Below are positions 1 to 10,701 of a stretch of DNA of 64,000 nucleotides, in pieces. The stretch is taken from assembly GCF_003315035.1 (NCBI RefSeq), contig NZ_QNRE01000010.1, positions 186,001 to 250,000 on the forward strand, given 5' to 3'. Position 1 is the first letter of the stretch, and every line of letters starts with the position of its first letter. The position numbers and the translations under genes were made by a program. The notes beneath the pieces are model-generated. The model made no database searches and was not told where the DNA came from. It worked only from the letters and a program-made list of their open reading frames with translations. The DNA is from Nocardia puris. Lineage in GTDB: Bacteria; Actinomycetota; Actinomycetes; Mycobacteriales; Mycobacteriaceae.

Positions 1-789
1 CAGCACGGCCTTGAGCCGCTCCTCGAACTCGCCGCGGTACTTCGCGCCGGCCACCATCGCGCCCAGGTCGAGCGAGACGACGGACTTGCCGCGCAGCGAT
101 TCCGGGACGTCGCCCGCGACGATGCGCTGGGCCAGGCCCTCCACGATGGCGGTCTTGCCGACGCCGGGTTCGCCGATCAGCACCGGGTTGTTCTTGGTGC
201 GGCGGCTGAGCACCTGCACCACGCGCCGGATCTCGGTGTCGCGCCCGATGACCGGGTCCAGCTTGCCCGCGCGCGCCGCCTCGGTGAGGTCGGTGGAGTA
301 CTTCTCCAGCGCCTGGTAGCTGCCCTCGGGATCGGGGCTGGTGACGCGCGCGCTGCCGCGCACGGCGGTGAACGCCTCGCGCAGCGCGTCGGCGGTCGCG
401 CCGTACTTGGTGAGCAGCATCGTCACGTCCGAATCGCCCTGGGCGAGACCGACGACGACGTGCTCGGTCGAGACGTATTCGTCCCCCAGTTCGGTGGCCT
501 GCCGCTGCGCCGCGGTGATGGCGGCCAGCGCCTCGCGGCCGAGTTGGGGAGTGGTGGTCGCACCGGTCGCGCGCGGCAGCCGGTCGACGATGTCCTGTGC
601 CTCGCGCCGGACGGCGGCGGGGTCCACGCCGACGGCCTTGAGCAGCGGGGCGGCGATCCCGTCGGTCTGATCCAGCAACGCCACCAGCAAGTGCGCCGGG
701 CGAATCTCCGGATTGCCCGCGGCGGAGGCCGCCTGCAGGGCCGCGGTCAGGGCCGCCTGGGTCTTGGTGGTGGGATTGAACGAGTCCAC
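1..789 (-). CDS. clpB: ATP-dependent chaperone ClpB, 5' part (runs off the left edge)
   Basis: Hsp100-family disaggregase that pulls proteins out of aggregates together with DnaK/DnaJ/GrpE in the cytoplasm. The window holds the first 263 codons: the start MDSFNPTTKTQ, the double ClpN repeat domain, and the first AAA+ domain up to the Walker A loop GEPGVGKTA (about residue 205) and the pore-loop stretch KYRGEFEER. A full ClpB has about 850 residues, so about two thirds of the gene lies left of the window. The start is GTG at 789, supported by an AGGAAGG ribosome site seven bases upstream. An HspR operator lies about 95 bases upstream, so heat control shared with the dnaK operon is likely. Identification is firm. 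Confidence 0.96.
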   Translation of the reverse strand, partial: MDSFNPTTKTQAALTAALQAASAAGNPEIRPAHLLVALLDQTDGIAAPLLKAVGVDPAAVRREAQDIVDRLPRATGATTTPQLGREALAAITAAQRQATELGDEYVSTEHVVVGLAQGDSDVTMLLTKYGATADALREAFTAVRGSARVTSPDPEGSYQALEKYSTDLTEAARAGKLDPVIGRDTEIRRVVQVLSRRTKNNPVLIGEPGVGKTAIVEGLAQRIVAGDVPESLRGKSVVSLDLGAMVAGAKYRGEFEERLKAVL

Positions 790-881
790 GCGTCACCTTC
801 CTACTTGTCGTGTCCGCAGCGTCGAGTGCCCTTTCCCGCACGCGCGGGCTCGCGCTGTTCTCTGGGTTCAACGTCGGAGAG

Positions 882-902
882 GTTGAGTCTGTTCCGCTCA
901 AC
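882..902. promoter_or_regulatory. HAIR operator (HspR site) upstream of clpB
   Basis: TTGAGT, seven bases, GCTCAA form an inverted repeat that matches the HspR-associated inverted repeat (consensus CTTGAGT-N7-ACTCAAG). An almost identical element precedes dnaK at 10418-10436, and hspR itself lies at 6150-6551. Repression of clpB by HspR is known in mycobacteria and streptomycetes; here it is inferred from the site. Confidence 0.88.
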
Positions 903-1067
903 TTTGAAAAAGTTTCGCGCGGATCCACCGGTCGCGTCAACGCTACGCCGCGCCGCCCCCGGATGCGATGAATCACACCGTGCGTGGTGTAGGGATGACT
1001 ACGGGCAACCCGCCGCTTCCGGCGCGCGCGGCAAGACAGTCCCGGTGATCTGCGAACGGAGCACGAA

Positions 1068-1949
1068 ATGACCACTCGGCAGCCCGAATTCGGCCTCTTC
1101 CTGATCCCGGAGGCCGACAACTACGCCGGACTCACCGACCTGGCCGCCTACGCCGACACCCACGGGCTCGACCTCATCGGCATCCAGGACCACCCCTATC
1201 AGCGCCGCTTCTTCGACACCTGGACCCTGATCACCGCGCTCGCCGTGCGCACCACCCGGCTCGCGTTCTTCCCCGACGTCGCCAACCTGCCGCTGCGCAA
1301 TCCGGCCGTGCTGGCCAAATCGGTTGCCTCCCTGGACATCATCACCGGCGGACGCGTCCACCTCGGGCTCGGCGCCGGCGCGTTCTGGGACGCGATCGCC
1401 GGGATGGGCGGGGCGCGGCTCTCGGGCGGCGAGGCGTTGCGGGCGACCGGCGAGGCGATCGAGATCATCCGGGCCATGTGGTCCGACGAGCGCACCGCGC
1501 GGGTGCCGGGCGAGTTCCATCGCCTCGTCGGGATCCACCCCGGCCCCGCGCCCGCCCACGCCCCCGGCATCTGGCTCGGCGCGAGCGGCCCGCGCATGCT
1601 GGCGCTGACCGGCGCGCGGGCCGACGGCTGGCTGCCCTCCTCGTCGTGGGCGACGCCGGAGTTCCTCACCGAGGCGGGCGCGCGGATCGACGACGCGGCC
1701 GCGGCGGCGGGGCGCGACCCGTCGGCGGTGCGGCGCCTCTACAACGTCTCGGGCACGATCACCGACGGCGCGGACGGCGGCTTCCTGGCCGGTCCCGTCG
1801 AGCGGTGGGTCGATGACCTCACCGCCCTGCACCTGGAGCGACGGGTGGACGGCTTCGTCTTCTGGCCCAGCGAGGGCGACGCGGCCGCACAGGTCCGCCG
1901 CTACACCGAGCAGGTCGTGCCCGCGGTTCGCGCGGCCGTTGCCCGCTGA
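1068..1949 (+). CDS. LLM class flavin- or F420-dependent oxidoreductase
   Basis: Luciferase-like monooxygenase fold (TIM barrel) of 293 residues, probably cytoplasmic, using FMN or the actinobacterial cofactor F420. Family hallmarks are the N-terminal strand FGLFLIPEAD, the AYADTHGLDLIGIQDHPY segment, GRVHLGLGAGAFWDAIA in the middle, and IWLGASGPRMLALTGARADGW near residue 170. The substrate cannot be told from sequence. The ATG at 1068 lies within ...GCACGAAATG, with only a weak ribosome site. The gene is divergent from clpB, and the HAIR element lies in the shared upstream region, so it could also feel HspR, though nothing proves it. Confidence 0.85.
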   Translation: MTTRQPEFGLFLIPEADNYAGLTDLAAYADTHGLDLIGIQDHPYQRRFFDTWTLITALAVRTTRLAFFPDVANLPLRNPAVLAKSVASLDIITGGRVHLGLGAGAFWDAIAGMGGARLSGGEALRATGEAIEIIRAMWSDERTARVPGEFHRLVGIHPGPAPAHAPGIWLGASGPRMLALTGARADGWLPSSSWATPEFLTEAGARIDDAAAAAGRDPSAVRRLYNVSGTITDGADGGFLAGPVERWVDDLTALHLERRVDGFVFWPSEGDAAAQVRRYTEQVVPAVRAAVAR

Positions 1950-2223
1950 CCGGGCACATCGGGTCGTCGCGGCGGCGTCGCGCCGCTATCCTGGACAGCG
2001 GCCCAGACCCATGGGCCGAGCGCAGCGACGGTGCCGTCGGCGCGTCGACGCCATGAGCCCGTCGTGTTGGACCTCCGCAGGCAGTGAAATAGCCGAGCGA
2101 TAGCTCTCGGCGGGCTCGGTACGTGCTGCGCATCCCGACACGGCCACGGACTTTTCGGGGATACTTGATCCCCGAGGACCGCCGGTTTCGGGTACGTCCC
2201 TGCTGAGAAAGGAAGCTCTCGTC

Positions 2224-3381
2224 GTGGATGCGCGTTCGGCTGCGCTGGTCCGCGCCAACTTCCGTTCGGTGACCGAATCCCCGGGCGGACCCGAGCGGTT
2301 GATCAGTGCCTTCTACGGTCACCTGTTCGCCGAGAGCCCCCGGCTGCGCGAACTGTTCCCGCCCGCGATGGACATGCAACCCAAGCGCCTGACCACCGCC
2401 ATCCAGTACGTGCTCGACCACCTCGAGGACTGGGATCGCGCGCAGCGGTTCCTGGAGCAGTTGGCCCGCGACCACCGCAAGTACGGTGTCGAGGCCCAGC
2501 ACTACGACCAGGCGGGCCGGGCCATGCTCACCGCGTTCCGCGTCTACAACGGCAACGGCTGGACCCGCGAACTGGAGGAGGGCTGGCGCGATATCGCCAT
2601 CCTCATCTCGGCCGCGATGGCGATCGGCGCGAACTCCGACAAGTCGCCGCCGTACTGGGAGGCCACCGTGGTCGGTCACCGCAAGGTGCTCGACGACCTG
2701 GCCATCGTGCGCCTGCAATCGGACACCCCGGTGCCGTATCAGGCCGGGCAATACGTGCCGGTGGCGATTCCGCAGCGGCCCAAGATGTGGCGGTACCTCT
2801 CGCCGGCGATTCCCTCGAATCCCTACGGGGAGATCGAGTTCCACGTGCGCAAGGTCCGCACCGGCTGGGTGAGCCCGGCCATTGTGAACGAGACGCAGGT
2901 GGGCGACCGCTGGCAGATCGGCGGACCGCTGGGCGGCCTGCACGTGGATCGCGAATCGGGCCGCGACGTGCTGCTGATCGGCGCGGGCACCGGTATCGCG
3001 CCGCTGCGCGCCCAGCTGATCGAGATGAGCCAGCGCGGGGTGAACCCGCGCGTGCACTTCTTCATCGGCGGCCGCTATCCCTGCGACCTGTACGACGTGG
3101 AGAACATGTGGCAGCTCTCGCAGAGCAACCCGTGGCTCACCGTGGTGCCGGTGTGCGAGCAGAAGACCAACCCGTGGTGGTACCCCCACCCGCCCGCCGA
3201 CGCCCCCTACGGCATGCACCGCCGCCTCATCGGCAACCTCGGCGCCGTCGTCGCCAGCTTCGGCTCCTGGTCCGACCGCCAGATCCAGATAGCCGGCTCG
3301 GCCCGCATGATCGCCGACACCAAACGCGCCCTCATCGCCGTCGGCGCACCGGAACACATCATCGCCAGCGACCCGGTGTGA
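2224..3381 (+). CDS. Globin domain fused to FAD/NAD(P)H reductase (flavohaemoglobin-like)
   Basis: Two-part protein of 385 residues. Residues 1-130 are a globin domain (FRSVTESPGGPERLISAFYGHLF; proximal-helix region RDHRKYGVEAQHY with the likely haem-binding His). Residues 140-385 are a ferredoxin-NADP reductase module with the FAD motif RYLSPAIPSNPYGEIEFHVR, the GGPLGGL turn and the nucleotide motif LLIGAGTGIAPLRAQL. Flavohaemoglobins oxidise nitric oxide to nitrate or transfer electrons from NAD(P)H to haem; which applies here is unknown. The start is GTG at 2224 with GAAAGGAAG upstream. It is the first of three paralogues at 2.2-5.6 kb. In M. tuberculosis a related gene (Rv0385) also neighbours clpB, from memory. 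Confidence 0.9.
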   Translation: MDARSAALVRANFRSVTESPGGPERLISAFYGHLFAESPRLRELFPPAMDMQPKRLTTAIQYVLDHLEDWDRAQRFLEQLARDHRKYGVEAQHYDQAGRAMLTAFRVYNGNGWTRELEEGWRDIAILISAAMAIGANSDKSPPYWEATVVGHRKVLDDLAIVRLQSDTPVPYQAGQYVPVAIPQRPKMWRYLSPAIPSNPYGEIEFHVRKVRTGWVSPAIVNETQVGDRWQIGGPLGGLHVDRESGRDVLLIGAGTGIAPLRAQLIEMSQRGVNPRVHFFIGGRYPCDLYDVENMWQLSQSNPWLTVVPVCEQKTNPWWYPHPPADAPYGMHRRLIGNLGAVVASFGSWSDRQIQIAGSARMIADTKRALIAVGAPEHIIASDPV

Positions 3382-3470
3382 TGTGCCCACTCGGCCCGGC
3401 TCAGCCCTCACCTGCACGCACGATCCGCACTCTCCCAACCACATCGGGGAGGGAGCCCGACGACCGACCG

Positions 3471-3559
3471 TTCGCGGCCGTCTCGCGGCCCAGCGCTCGA
3501 AGCGCATGCGCGCAGCGCGAGTCTCGAGCGCTGGGCCGCGAGACATCAAGGGCCGCGAA
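3471..3559. repeat. Long two-part inverted repeat between the reductase genes
   Basis: A perfect 21-base inverted repeat (arms 3480-3500 and 3524-3544) is enclosed by a second pair of 9-base arms (TTCGCGGCC at 3471-3479 and GGCCGCGAA at 3551-3559). The whole forms a stem of about 30 pairs around a 23-base loop. There is no T run, so it is not a standard terminator. It sits in the 275-base gap between 3381 and 3657, which holds no convincing gene. Confidence 0.8.
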
Positions 3560-3656
3560 CACGCGCGCACCAGCGCGCCAACAAACACAGCCCGTACACC
3601 CATTTCGGGCTCGCCCCAACCATGACACACCCGCCTCGAAGACAGGACTCTCCTGA

Positions 3657-4433
3657 ATGACGGACCCCCAGCATCTCGGTAACGGTGTGGCGCAACAGGA
3701 ATGGACCGCGACCGTCGTCGGCCACCATCGCCTGCGTCACGACGTGGCGGTGATCCGCCTGATCGGGGAGTTCGTGCCGTTCGTCGCCGGGCAGTCGGTG
3801 GAGATCCGCACGCAGCGCCATCCCGGGGTGCGGCGCAGGCTCTCCCCCGCGCTGCCGCCGTCGCTGGACGGGAAGCTGGAGTTCCACGTGCGGGCGGTGC
3901 CGGGTGGGTGGCTGAGCGGGTCGCTGGTGGCCGACACGGAGGCGGGTGAGGAGTGGTTGATCTCCGCGCCGCAGGGGTCGTTCGCGGTGGATCCGGAGGG
4001 CGGCGAGGTGGTGATGATCGCGGGCGGCACCGGTCTGGCGCCGCTGCGCGCGCAGATCCTGGAGCTGGCCAGGCTGGCCGAACCGCCGCGCACCTACCTG
4101 TTCGTGGGCGGCCGCTACCCACGCGACCTGTACGCCGCCGACATGCTCTACCTGTTGGCCGAGGAGCTGGAGTGGCTCACCGTGGTGCCGGTGGTGGAGA
4201 GCCTGGAGGACCCGGACTGGCCCGACGAGTGGTTCGAGCACTCCCGGGTGGACGTGGGCTTCCCCGCCGACGAACTGCTGGAGGGCACGCTCGCCGAGGT
4301 GGTGGGCGCGCACGGTGCGTTCGCCGAGCACCAAGTGCTGGTGTGCGGGTCACCCGCCATGGTGCGGGCCACGGTGGACCGTCTGGTCGAGACCGGCACC
4401 CCGGCCGAACGCATTCAGTACGAAGGACTCTGA
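3657..4433 (+). CDS. Stand-alone FAD-binding reductase, paralogue lacking the globin domain
   Basis: 258 residues covering only the ferredoxin-reductase half of its neighbours. The FAD motif appears as RRRLSPALPPSLDGKLEFHVR, the flavin/phosphate turn as SAPQGSFAVD, the nucleotide-binding loop as VMIAGGTGLAPLRAQIL, and the C-terminal strand as EHQVLVCGSPAMVRATV. An electron-transfer role from NAD(P)H is inferred from the fold; the partner is unknown and could be one of the globins. The ATG at 3657 is preceded by GACAGGACTCTCCTGA. The gene is convergent with the third paralogue: only four bases separate the two stop codons (4433 and 4438). Confidence 0.85.
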   Translation: MTDPQHLGNGVAQQEWTATVVGHHRLRHDVAVIRLIGEFVPFVAGQSVEIRTQRHPGVRRRLSPALPPSLDGKLEFHVRAVPGGWLSGSLVADTEAGEEWLISAPQGSFAVDPEGGEVVMIAGGTGLAPLRAQILELARLAEPPRTYLFVGGRYPRDLYAADMLYLLAEELEWLTVVPVVESLEDPDWPDEWFEHSRVDVGFPADELLEGTLAEVVGAHGAFAEHQVLVCGSPAMVRATVDRLVETGTPAERIQYEGL

Positions 4434-4437
4434 GCGC

Positions 4438-5607
4438 TCAGAACAGCGGGTCGTGGCGGATGTTCTTGGTCTGCGTGCCCGCCGCCATGAGCCGGAACTT
4501 GGTGGTCTGCACCATCGAGGGCGAGCCGACGATCTGCACGTCGCGGTCGGCCCAGGACCCGAAACTCGCCACGACCTTGCCGATCTGCCCGGTCATCCGC
4601 GGCTCCAACCCGGGCCACTGCCGGTCGACCGAGCCGGAATCGTAGTACCACCAAGGGTTCTCATCGCTCTCGCTGACCGGCGTGACGGTGAGCCACTTGT
4701 TGGCGACGGCCAGATCGCTCAGCGTCTCCAGGTCGTAGAGATCGCACGGGTGGTGCCCGCCGACGAACAGGTGCACCTTCGGGTTGGTGCGCCGCTGCGC
4801 CATCTGCATGAGTTGCGCACGCAGCGGGGCGATTCCGGTGCCGCAGCCGACCATGAGCATCTTGCGCTTGGTGTTGCGCGGCACCCCGAGCCCGCCCAGC
4901 GGCGAGCCGATGTGCCACTGGTCGCCGACACCGGTGTGCCCGACGATGGCCGGACTCACCCAGCCGCCGAGCACACCGCGCACGTGGAATTCGATCTCCC
5001 CGTTGGCATTCGCGGGCACGGCGGGCGAGAGGTAGCGCCACATCCGGGGCCGCGCGGGGATCTGCACGCTCATGTACTGGCCCGCGGCATAGGAGATGGG
5101 CTGGTCCAGTTGCAGGCGGACGATCGCCAGATTCCGCAGCACCAACCGATTTTCGACCACGGTGCCCGACCACACCGCCGGCGTGGTCTCCTTGTCGGCC
5201 GCCTCCTGCATCGTCGCGCCGATGACGGCGAGTCCCTCGTCCCAAGCCTTGCCGACCTCGTCGGTCCACATCTCGGTCCCCGCGAAGCGGCGCACCGCCT
5301 CCTTCAGCGAGGTGGCCACCGCGACGTAGTGTTCGGCCCGCACACCGTATTTGCGGTGATCGCGGCCGAGCTGGGCGAGGAACGGCAACAATTTGTTCGG
5401 TTCCTCGAGCCGGTCGAGGGCGTAGGAGATGGCCTTGACAAGACGGTCACGCTGTGAATCCATCGCCGCGGGGAAGAAGTCGCGGGTTTGCGGGTAGTCG
5501 GTGAACAGGATCGAGTAGAACGACCGCGCCAGCCTCTCCGGCCCCCCTTCTTCCGCAGCAACCGCCTTGAACGTCGTTCTGATCAAAGCGACAGTCCGCG
5601 AATCCAT
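4438..5607 (-). CDS. Second globin-FAD/NAD(P)H reductase fusion
   Basis: 389 residues with the same layout as the gene at 2224: a globin domain (MDSRTVALIRTTFKAVAAEEGGPERL, then GRDHRKYGVRAEHY) followed by the reductase module (RYLSPAVPANANGEIEFHVR, GSPLGGLGVP, LMVGCGTGIAPLRAQLM). I place the start at the ATG at 5607 because MDSRTVALIR aligns with the start VDARSAALVR of the paralogue; a longer reading to 5820 adds 71 residues with no globin character. It faces the other two paralogues, so the cluster is not one operon. Expected role: NO detoxification or haem reduction, unproven. Confidence 0.88.
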   Translation of the reverse strand: MDSRTVALIRTTFKAVAAEEGGPERLARSFYSILFTDYPQTRDFFPAAMDSQRDRLVKAISYALDRLEEPNKLLPFLAQLGRDHRKYGVRAEHYVAVATSLKEAVRRFAGTEMWTDEVGKAWDEGLAVIGATMQEAADKETTPAVWSGTVVENRLVLRNLAIVRLQLDQPISYAAGQYMSVQIPARPRMWRYLSPAVPANANGEIEFHVRGVLGGWVSPAIVGHTGVGDQWHIGSPLGGLGVPRNTKRKMLMVGCGTGIAPLRAQLMQMAQRRTNPKVHLFVGGHHPCDLYDLETLSDLAVANKWLTVTPVSESDENPWWYYDSGSVDRQWPGLEPRMTGQIGKVVASFGSWADRDVQIVGSPSMVQTTKFRLMAAGTQTKNIRHDPLF

Positions 5608-6085
5608 TTGTGTCACAACCCCATTTCGCACGAGAACACAAACCGTGCCGGCGAGTGAGGTGCTGCGGGACACTCGACAGCAGCCGATGCCCACTGAGTG
5701 TAGGCGAGGTTTGCCGGGTACGGAATGATCCGTCCGAAACACACACGTGTAATTCCCCTGAACCAAGAAGCCCGCGCGCAAAATCGCCGAATAACAGACC
5801 GAAAGACCGTTCAGGAGCAATGAATTCGATCACAGATACACCAAATGCGCGCGATCCACTTTGCAAGACTCACCTGGTCAAGCCACCTAGAGCGACCCTG
5901 TGGCTACCCTCACGAGCCGCCGACCACGGCCGATGGGCAACCTCCGCGCATTCCGCGCGGAATCCGAAAATACCGACCGGTCCGCTGAATTCATGCCGAC
6001 AGGCAAAGGCAGCTCGACGGAATTCCCTGCGCGCCAGCAAACTTGAACACTGTTCCAGCAAACCCCGCACCGGCCGGAAAGGACA
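5608..6085. other. Intergenic region upstream of the second globin gene
   Basis: About 480 bases with visibly lower GC than the flanks. It holds the presumed promoter of the gene at 5607. Short open frames are present but none has a credible ribosome site or family resemblance. I see no clear operator. Confidence 0.5.
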
Positions 6086-6139
6086 ATCGGGCCCCGCCGC
6101 TTCCGAATTCCGGAGAGTTCGAAAGAAACGGGGCCCGAT
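6086..6139. terminator. Putative terminator of the dnaK operon
   Basis: ATCGGGCCCCG (6086-6096) and its exact complement CGGGGCCCGAT (6129-6139) form an 11-pair stem just past the hspR stop, with a smaller hairpin in the loop. No T run is seen, as is common in actinobacteria. Confidence 0.6.
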
Positions 6140-6149
6140 CGGCATTCGT

Positions 6150-6551
6150 TCAGCGCTGGTTGCGCGGCTTCCACACCACCAGCGCGGTACTGCGTTGCGG
6201 CGGCGAGAGATCCGGGCGGTAGCCCGCCCGCAGCCGCTCCAGTTCGGCGCGCGTCTCGGCGAGTTGTTCGCGCAACTCCTCGACCTGATTGGTCAATTCG
6301 ATGATGCGCTTGATCCCCGCCAGATTGACGCCCTCGTCCTGGGAAAGCCGCTGCACCTCGCGCAGCAGCTCCACATCCCTGGCCGAATACCGGCGACCCC
6401 CACCCGAAGTGCGTTGCGGCGTCACCAGACCGAGACGGTCGTAGGTGCGCAGCGTCTGCGCGTGCATACCGGCCAGCTGCGCCGCCACCGAGATCATGAA
6501 GAACTCGGTGCGCGACGCACCCGCCGACGCCTTCTTCGGATCAGTGGTCAT
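6150..6551 (-). CDS. hspR: Heat-shock repressor HspR, MerR family
   Basis: MerR-type transcriptional repressor of 133 residues, last gene of the dnaK operon. The N-terminal winged helix contains FMISVAAQLAGMHAQTLRTYDRLGLV and GGRRYSARDVELL, followed by a dimerising coiled coil (LTNQVEELREQLAETRAELERL). HspR binds HAIR repeats, using DnaK as co-repressor in studied actinobacteria; two HAIR sites lie in this window (882-902, 10418-10436). I choose the ATG at 6551, which overlaps the dnaJ stop by one base (TGATG), over a start five codons upstream; tight overlap suggests coupled translation. Confidence 0.95.
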   Translation of the reverse strand: MTTDPKKASAGASRTEFFMISVAAQLAGMHAQTLRTYDRLGLVTPQRTSGGGRRYSARDVELLREVQRLSQDEGVNLAGIKRIIELTNQVEELREQLAETRAELERLRAGYRPDLSPPQRSTALVVWKPRNQR

Positions 6552-7708
6552 CACGCACCCGCCCATCCCGCACGTGGATCGAACCCGCCGGCCCGTTCCG
6601 CCTCCTGATAGCGCTTCAGCGCCTCGGTGGCGTCGGGGTCCAGCTGTTGCGGCACCGCGACCTTGACCGTGACCAGCAGGTCACCGGCCCCGCCGCCGCG
6701 CTTGGGCACACCGCGCCCGCGCACCCGCAGGATCCGCCCGTCGGCGGTGCCGGGCGGCACCTTCACCCCGACGCGGCCCTCCAGCGTCGGCACGGAAACC
6801 GTTGTGCCGAGCACCAGTTCACTGTAACTGACCGGCAGCACCAGGGTCAGGTCGTCGCCGTTGCGGCCGAACACCTTGTCCTGGCTGACGTGCACCGTCA
6901 CGTACAGATCGCCCGAGGGCGCGCCGCGCAGGCCCGCCTCGCCCTGCCCGGCCAACCGGATCCGCTGGCCGTCGCTGACGCCCGGCGGGATGCGCACCGT
7001 GATGGTGCGGGTCCGGTTCTGGATACCGCTGCCGTGGCAGTCGACGCACGGGTCGTCGATGATCGAGCCCGAACCGCGGCACTCGTCGCAGGGTTCGCTG
7101 AACCCGAACGCGCCCTGGTTGCGGCTGACCACGCCGGCCCCGTTGCAGATGGGGCACACCCGGGGACTGGTCCCCGGCTTGGCGCCGCTGCCGTGACACG
7201 TGGTGCACGGCGACGGACTGGTCATCCGCAGCGGAACGGTCACACCCTGGGCGGCCTCGCGGAACCCGAGGGTCGTCTCGGTCTCCACATCGGCGCCGCG
7301 CCGCGGACGGCTCGTGGTGCGCGTGCCGCCCCGGTTGAACAGCCCGCCCAGCAGATCGCCGAGCCCGCCGTCACCGGCCGAGGCGCCACCGAAGATGTCG
7401 CCGATATTGAAGTCCTGCGAGAACCCGCCGCCCGCACCGGGACTGAACCCGCCGCGTGGGTAGCCGCCGCCGGCGAAGAGCCTGCGGGTCTCGTCGTACT
7501 CCTTGCGCTTGGCCGGGTCCGACAGCACGGCGTGCGCCTCGCTGACGGTCTTGAACCGCTCCTCGGCCTTGGTGTCGCCGGGGTTGGCGTCGGGGTGCAG
7601 GTCACGAGCGAGCTTGCGGTAGGCCTTCTTGATCTCGTCCTGCGAGGCGCCGGAGGAGACACCCAGCTCCTTGTAGAAGTCCTTTTCGATCCACTCCCGT
7701 TGGCTCAC
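6551..7708 (-). CDS. dnaJ: Co-chaperone DnaJ (DnaJ1)
   Basis: Hsp40 of 385 residues that stimulates DnaK ATPase and delivers substrates. Order of parts: J domain with the HPD motif at residues 38-40, a Gly/Phe-rich linker (GGGYPRGGFSPGAGGGF), a zinc-binding region with four CxxCxGxG motifs (CTTCHGSG, CPICNGAG, CDECRGSG, CVDCHGSG), then the C-terminal substrate-binding domain ending in a dimerisation tail. The start is GTG at 7708 behind GAGAGGAGGAGAG. It lies 24 bases downstream of grpE and overlaps hspR by one base, so the four genes form one operon. Confidence 0.97.
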   Translation of the reverse strand: MSQREWIEKDFYKELGVSSGASQDEIKKAYRKLARDLHPDANPGDTKAEERFKTVSEAHAVLSDPAKRKEYDETRRLFAGGGYPRGGFSPGAGGGFSQDFNIGDIFGGASAGDGGLGDLLGGLFNRGGTRTTSRPRRGADVETETTLGFREAAQGVTVPLRMTSPSPCTTCHGSGAKPGTSPRVCPICNGAGVVSRNQGAFGFSEPCDECRGSGSIIDDPCVDCHGSGIQNRTRTITVRIPPGVSDGQRIRLAGQGEAGLRGAPSGDLYVTVHVSQDKVFGRNGDDLTLVLPVSYSELVLGTTVSVPTLEGRVGVKVPPGTADGRILRVRGRGVPKRGGGAGDLLVTVKVAVPQQLDPDATEALKRYQEAERAGGFDPRAGWAGA

Positions 7709-7732
7709 CGGGTCTCTCCTCCTCTCGCGTGA

Positions 7733-8385
7733 TCAGTGACTGTCAGCACTGGCATCAGCGTCCGATGCCTCTGTCTCGGCCGTCTCCGGCGTCTCGGCCA
7801 GGTCGGCGACGCCGTCGGTGACGCCGACCAGCGCGTGCCGCAGCACCCGGTCACCGAAGCGGTAACCCTTGCGCATCACCACGCCGAGCACCGGGTCGTG
7901 CCCGGAGCCCTCGTGCTGCACGGCCTCGTGCAGGGTCGGGTCGAAGGGCTCGCCCTCCGCGCCGAACTCCTCGAGGCCCTGCTTGCGCAGCGCGTCGACC
8001 AGCTTGTCCGCCACCGACTTCAGCGGCCCGGACTCCAGGTCGCCGTGCGCCTTGGCCCGGTCCAGATCATCGAGCACGCCCAGCAGTTCGGTGACCACCG
8101 CCGCCTTGGCCGCGTCCACGGCGGCCTTGCGATCGCGTTCCACCCGCTTGCGGTAGTTCGCGTACTCGGCGGTCAGCCGCTGCAGATCGGCGGTGCGCTC
8201 GGCGAGTTCACGACCACCGTCGCCGGTGACGGGCGCCGCCTCGGGGGCGGTGCCGTTGCCGCCCTCGGGCGCGGCGTCCTCGGCCGCGCCCTCGCGGACC
8301 TCACCGGTTTCGGGGTCGATCTTGCGCTTGTCGACCACCGAGATCGGCTCCTGCTCGGAGGCGTGCTGCTCCGAATTCCCCTGCG

Positions 8386-8389
<4 letters not shown>
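7733..8389 (-). CDS. grpE: Nucleotide exchange factor GrpE
   Basis: 218-residue GrpE that releases ADP from DnaK. A long acidic, low-complexity N-terminus (to about residue 60) is followed by the coiled coil (ELAERTADLQRLTAEYANYRKRVERD) and the beta-domain with FDPTLHEAVQHEGSG and GYRFGDRVLRHALVGV, which are family signatures. An acidic tail (EASDADASADSH) ends the protein. The GTG start overlaps the dnaK stop (GTGA), which points to translational coupling. Confidence 0.96.
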
Positions 8390-10236
<1,847 letters not shown>

Positions 10237-10417
10237 GGTGGTTCCTCCTAGTTGACGTACCTGTTGTGCCGGTGCCGGGCGAGACTGCCCGCCCTGCGGC
10301 CTGTTCTTTCGTTGTGCCGCGAGACCTCGCCCCGGCACCTCACGGAGCACGGTCCCAGCAACGCTGAGCGTGGTCGGCTCAATCCTGCCCCCGCTATCGC
10401 CGGGAGTCAACTGAAAC

Positions 10418-10436
10418 TTGAGTCGGACACGCTCAA
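10418..10436. promoter_or_regulatory. HAIR operator (HspR site) upstream of dnaK
   Basis: TTGAG, nine bases, CTCAA, identical in half-sites and spacing to the element before clpB (883-901). It lies about 180 bases upstream of the dnaK start within the 465-base gap 10237-10701. The product of hspR, the last gene of this operon, is expected to bind here, which makes a feedback loop. No other gene is visible in the gap. Confidence 0.9.
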
Positions 10437-10701
10437 TGTTGTCGTACTGACCAACGGGTGGTGCGGGCCGGATAATTCCCGCGGCGGGGAATGTGGTGTA
10501 GATCACTTTGGTGAGATAGCAACTGGTGGGGCCGGTGATCCGCAGGCGGGGACGACCTGCTGGCGCGGGTCCCGCTGCCTACCGAGAGCACGGAGGGCGC
10601 GGGCGGCCACGAGCCCGTTCGCGCGGGTCCGTCGCTCTCGCTCCGCGTCGTGCGCCCCGGTGATAGGTTGCGGCCAGGTGAGCCGACCGTCAGGAGTGCC
10701 C

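Noticed and set aside
1819..4122. 767-codon minus-strand frame opposite the globin and reductase genes
   Set aside because: Arg/Pro/Gly-rich antisense shadow of well-supported plus-strand genes; typical of 70% GC DNA.
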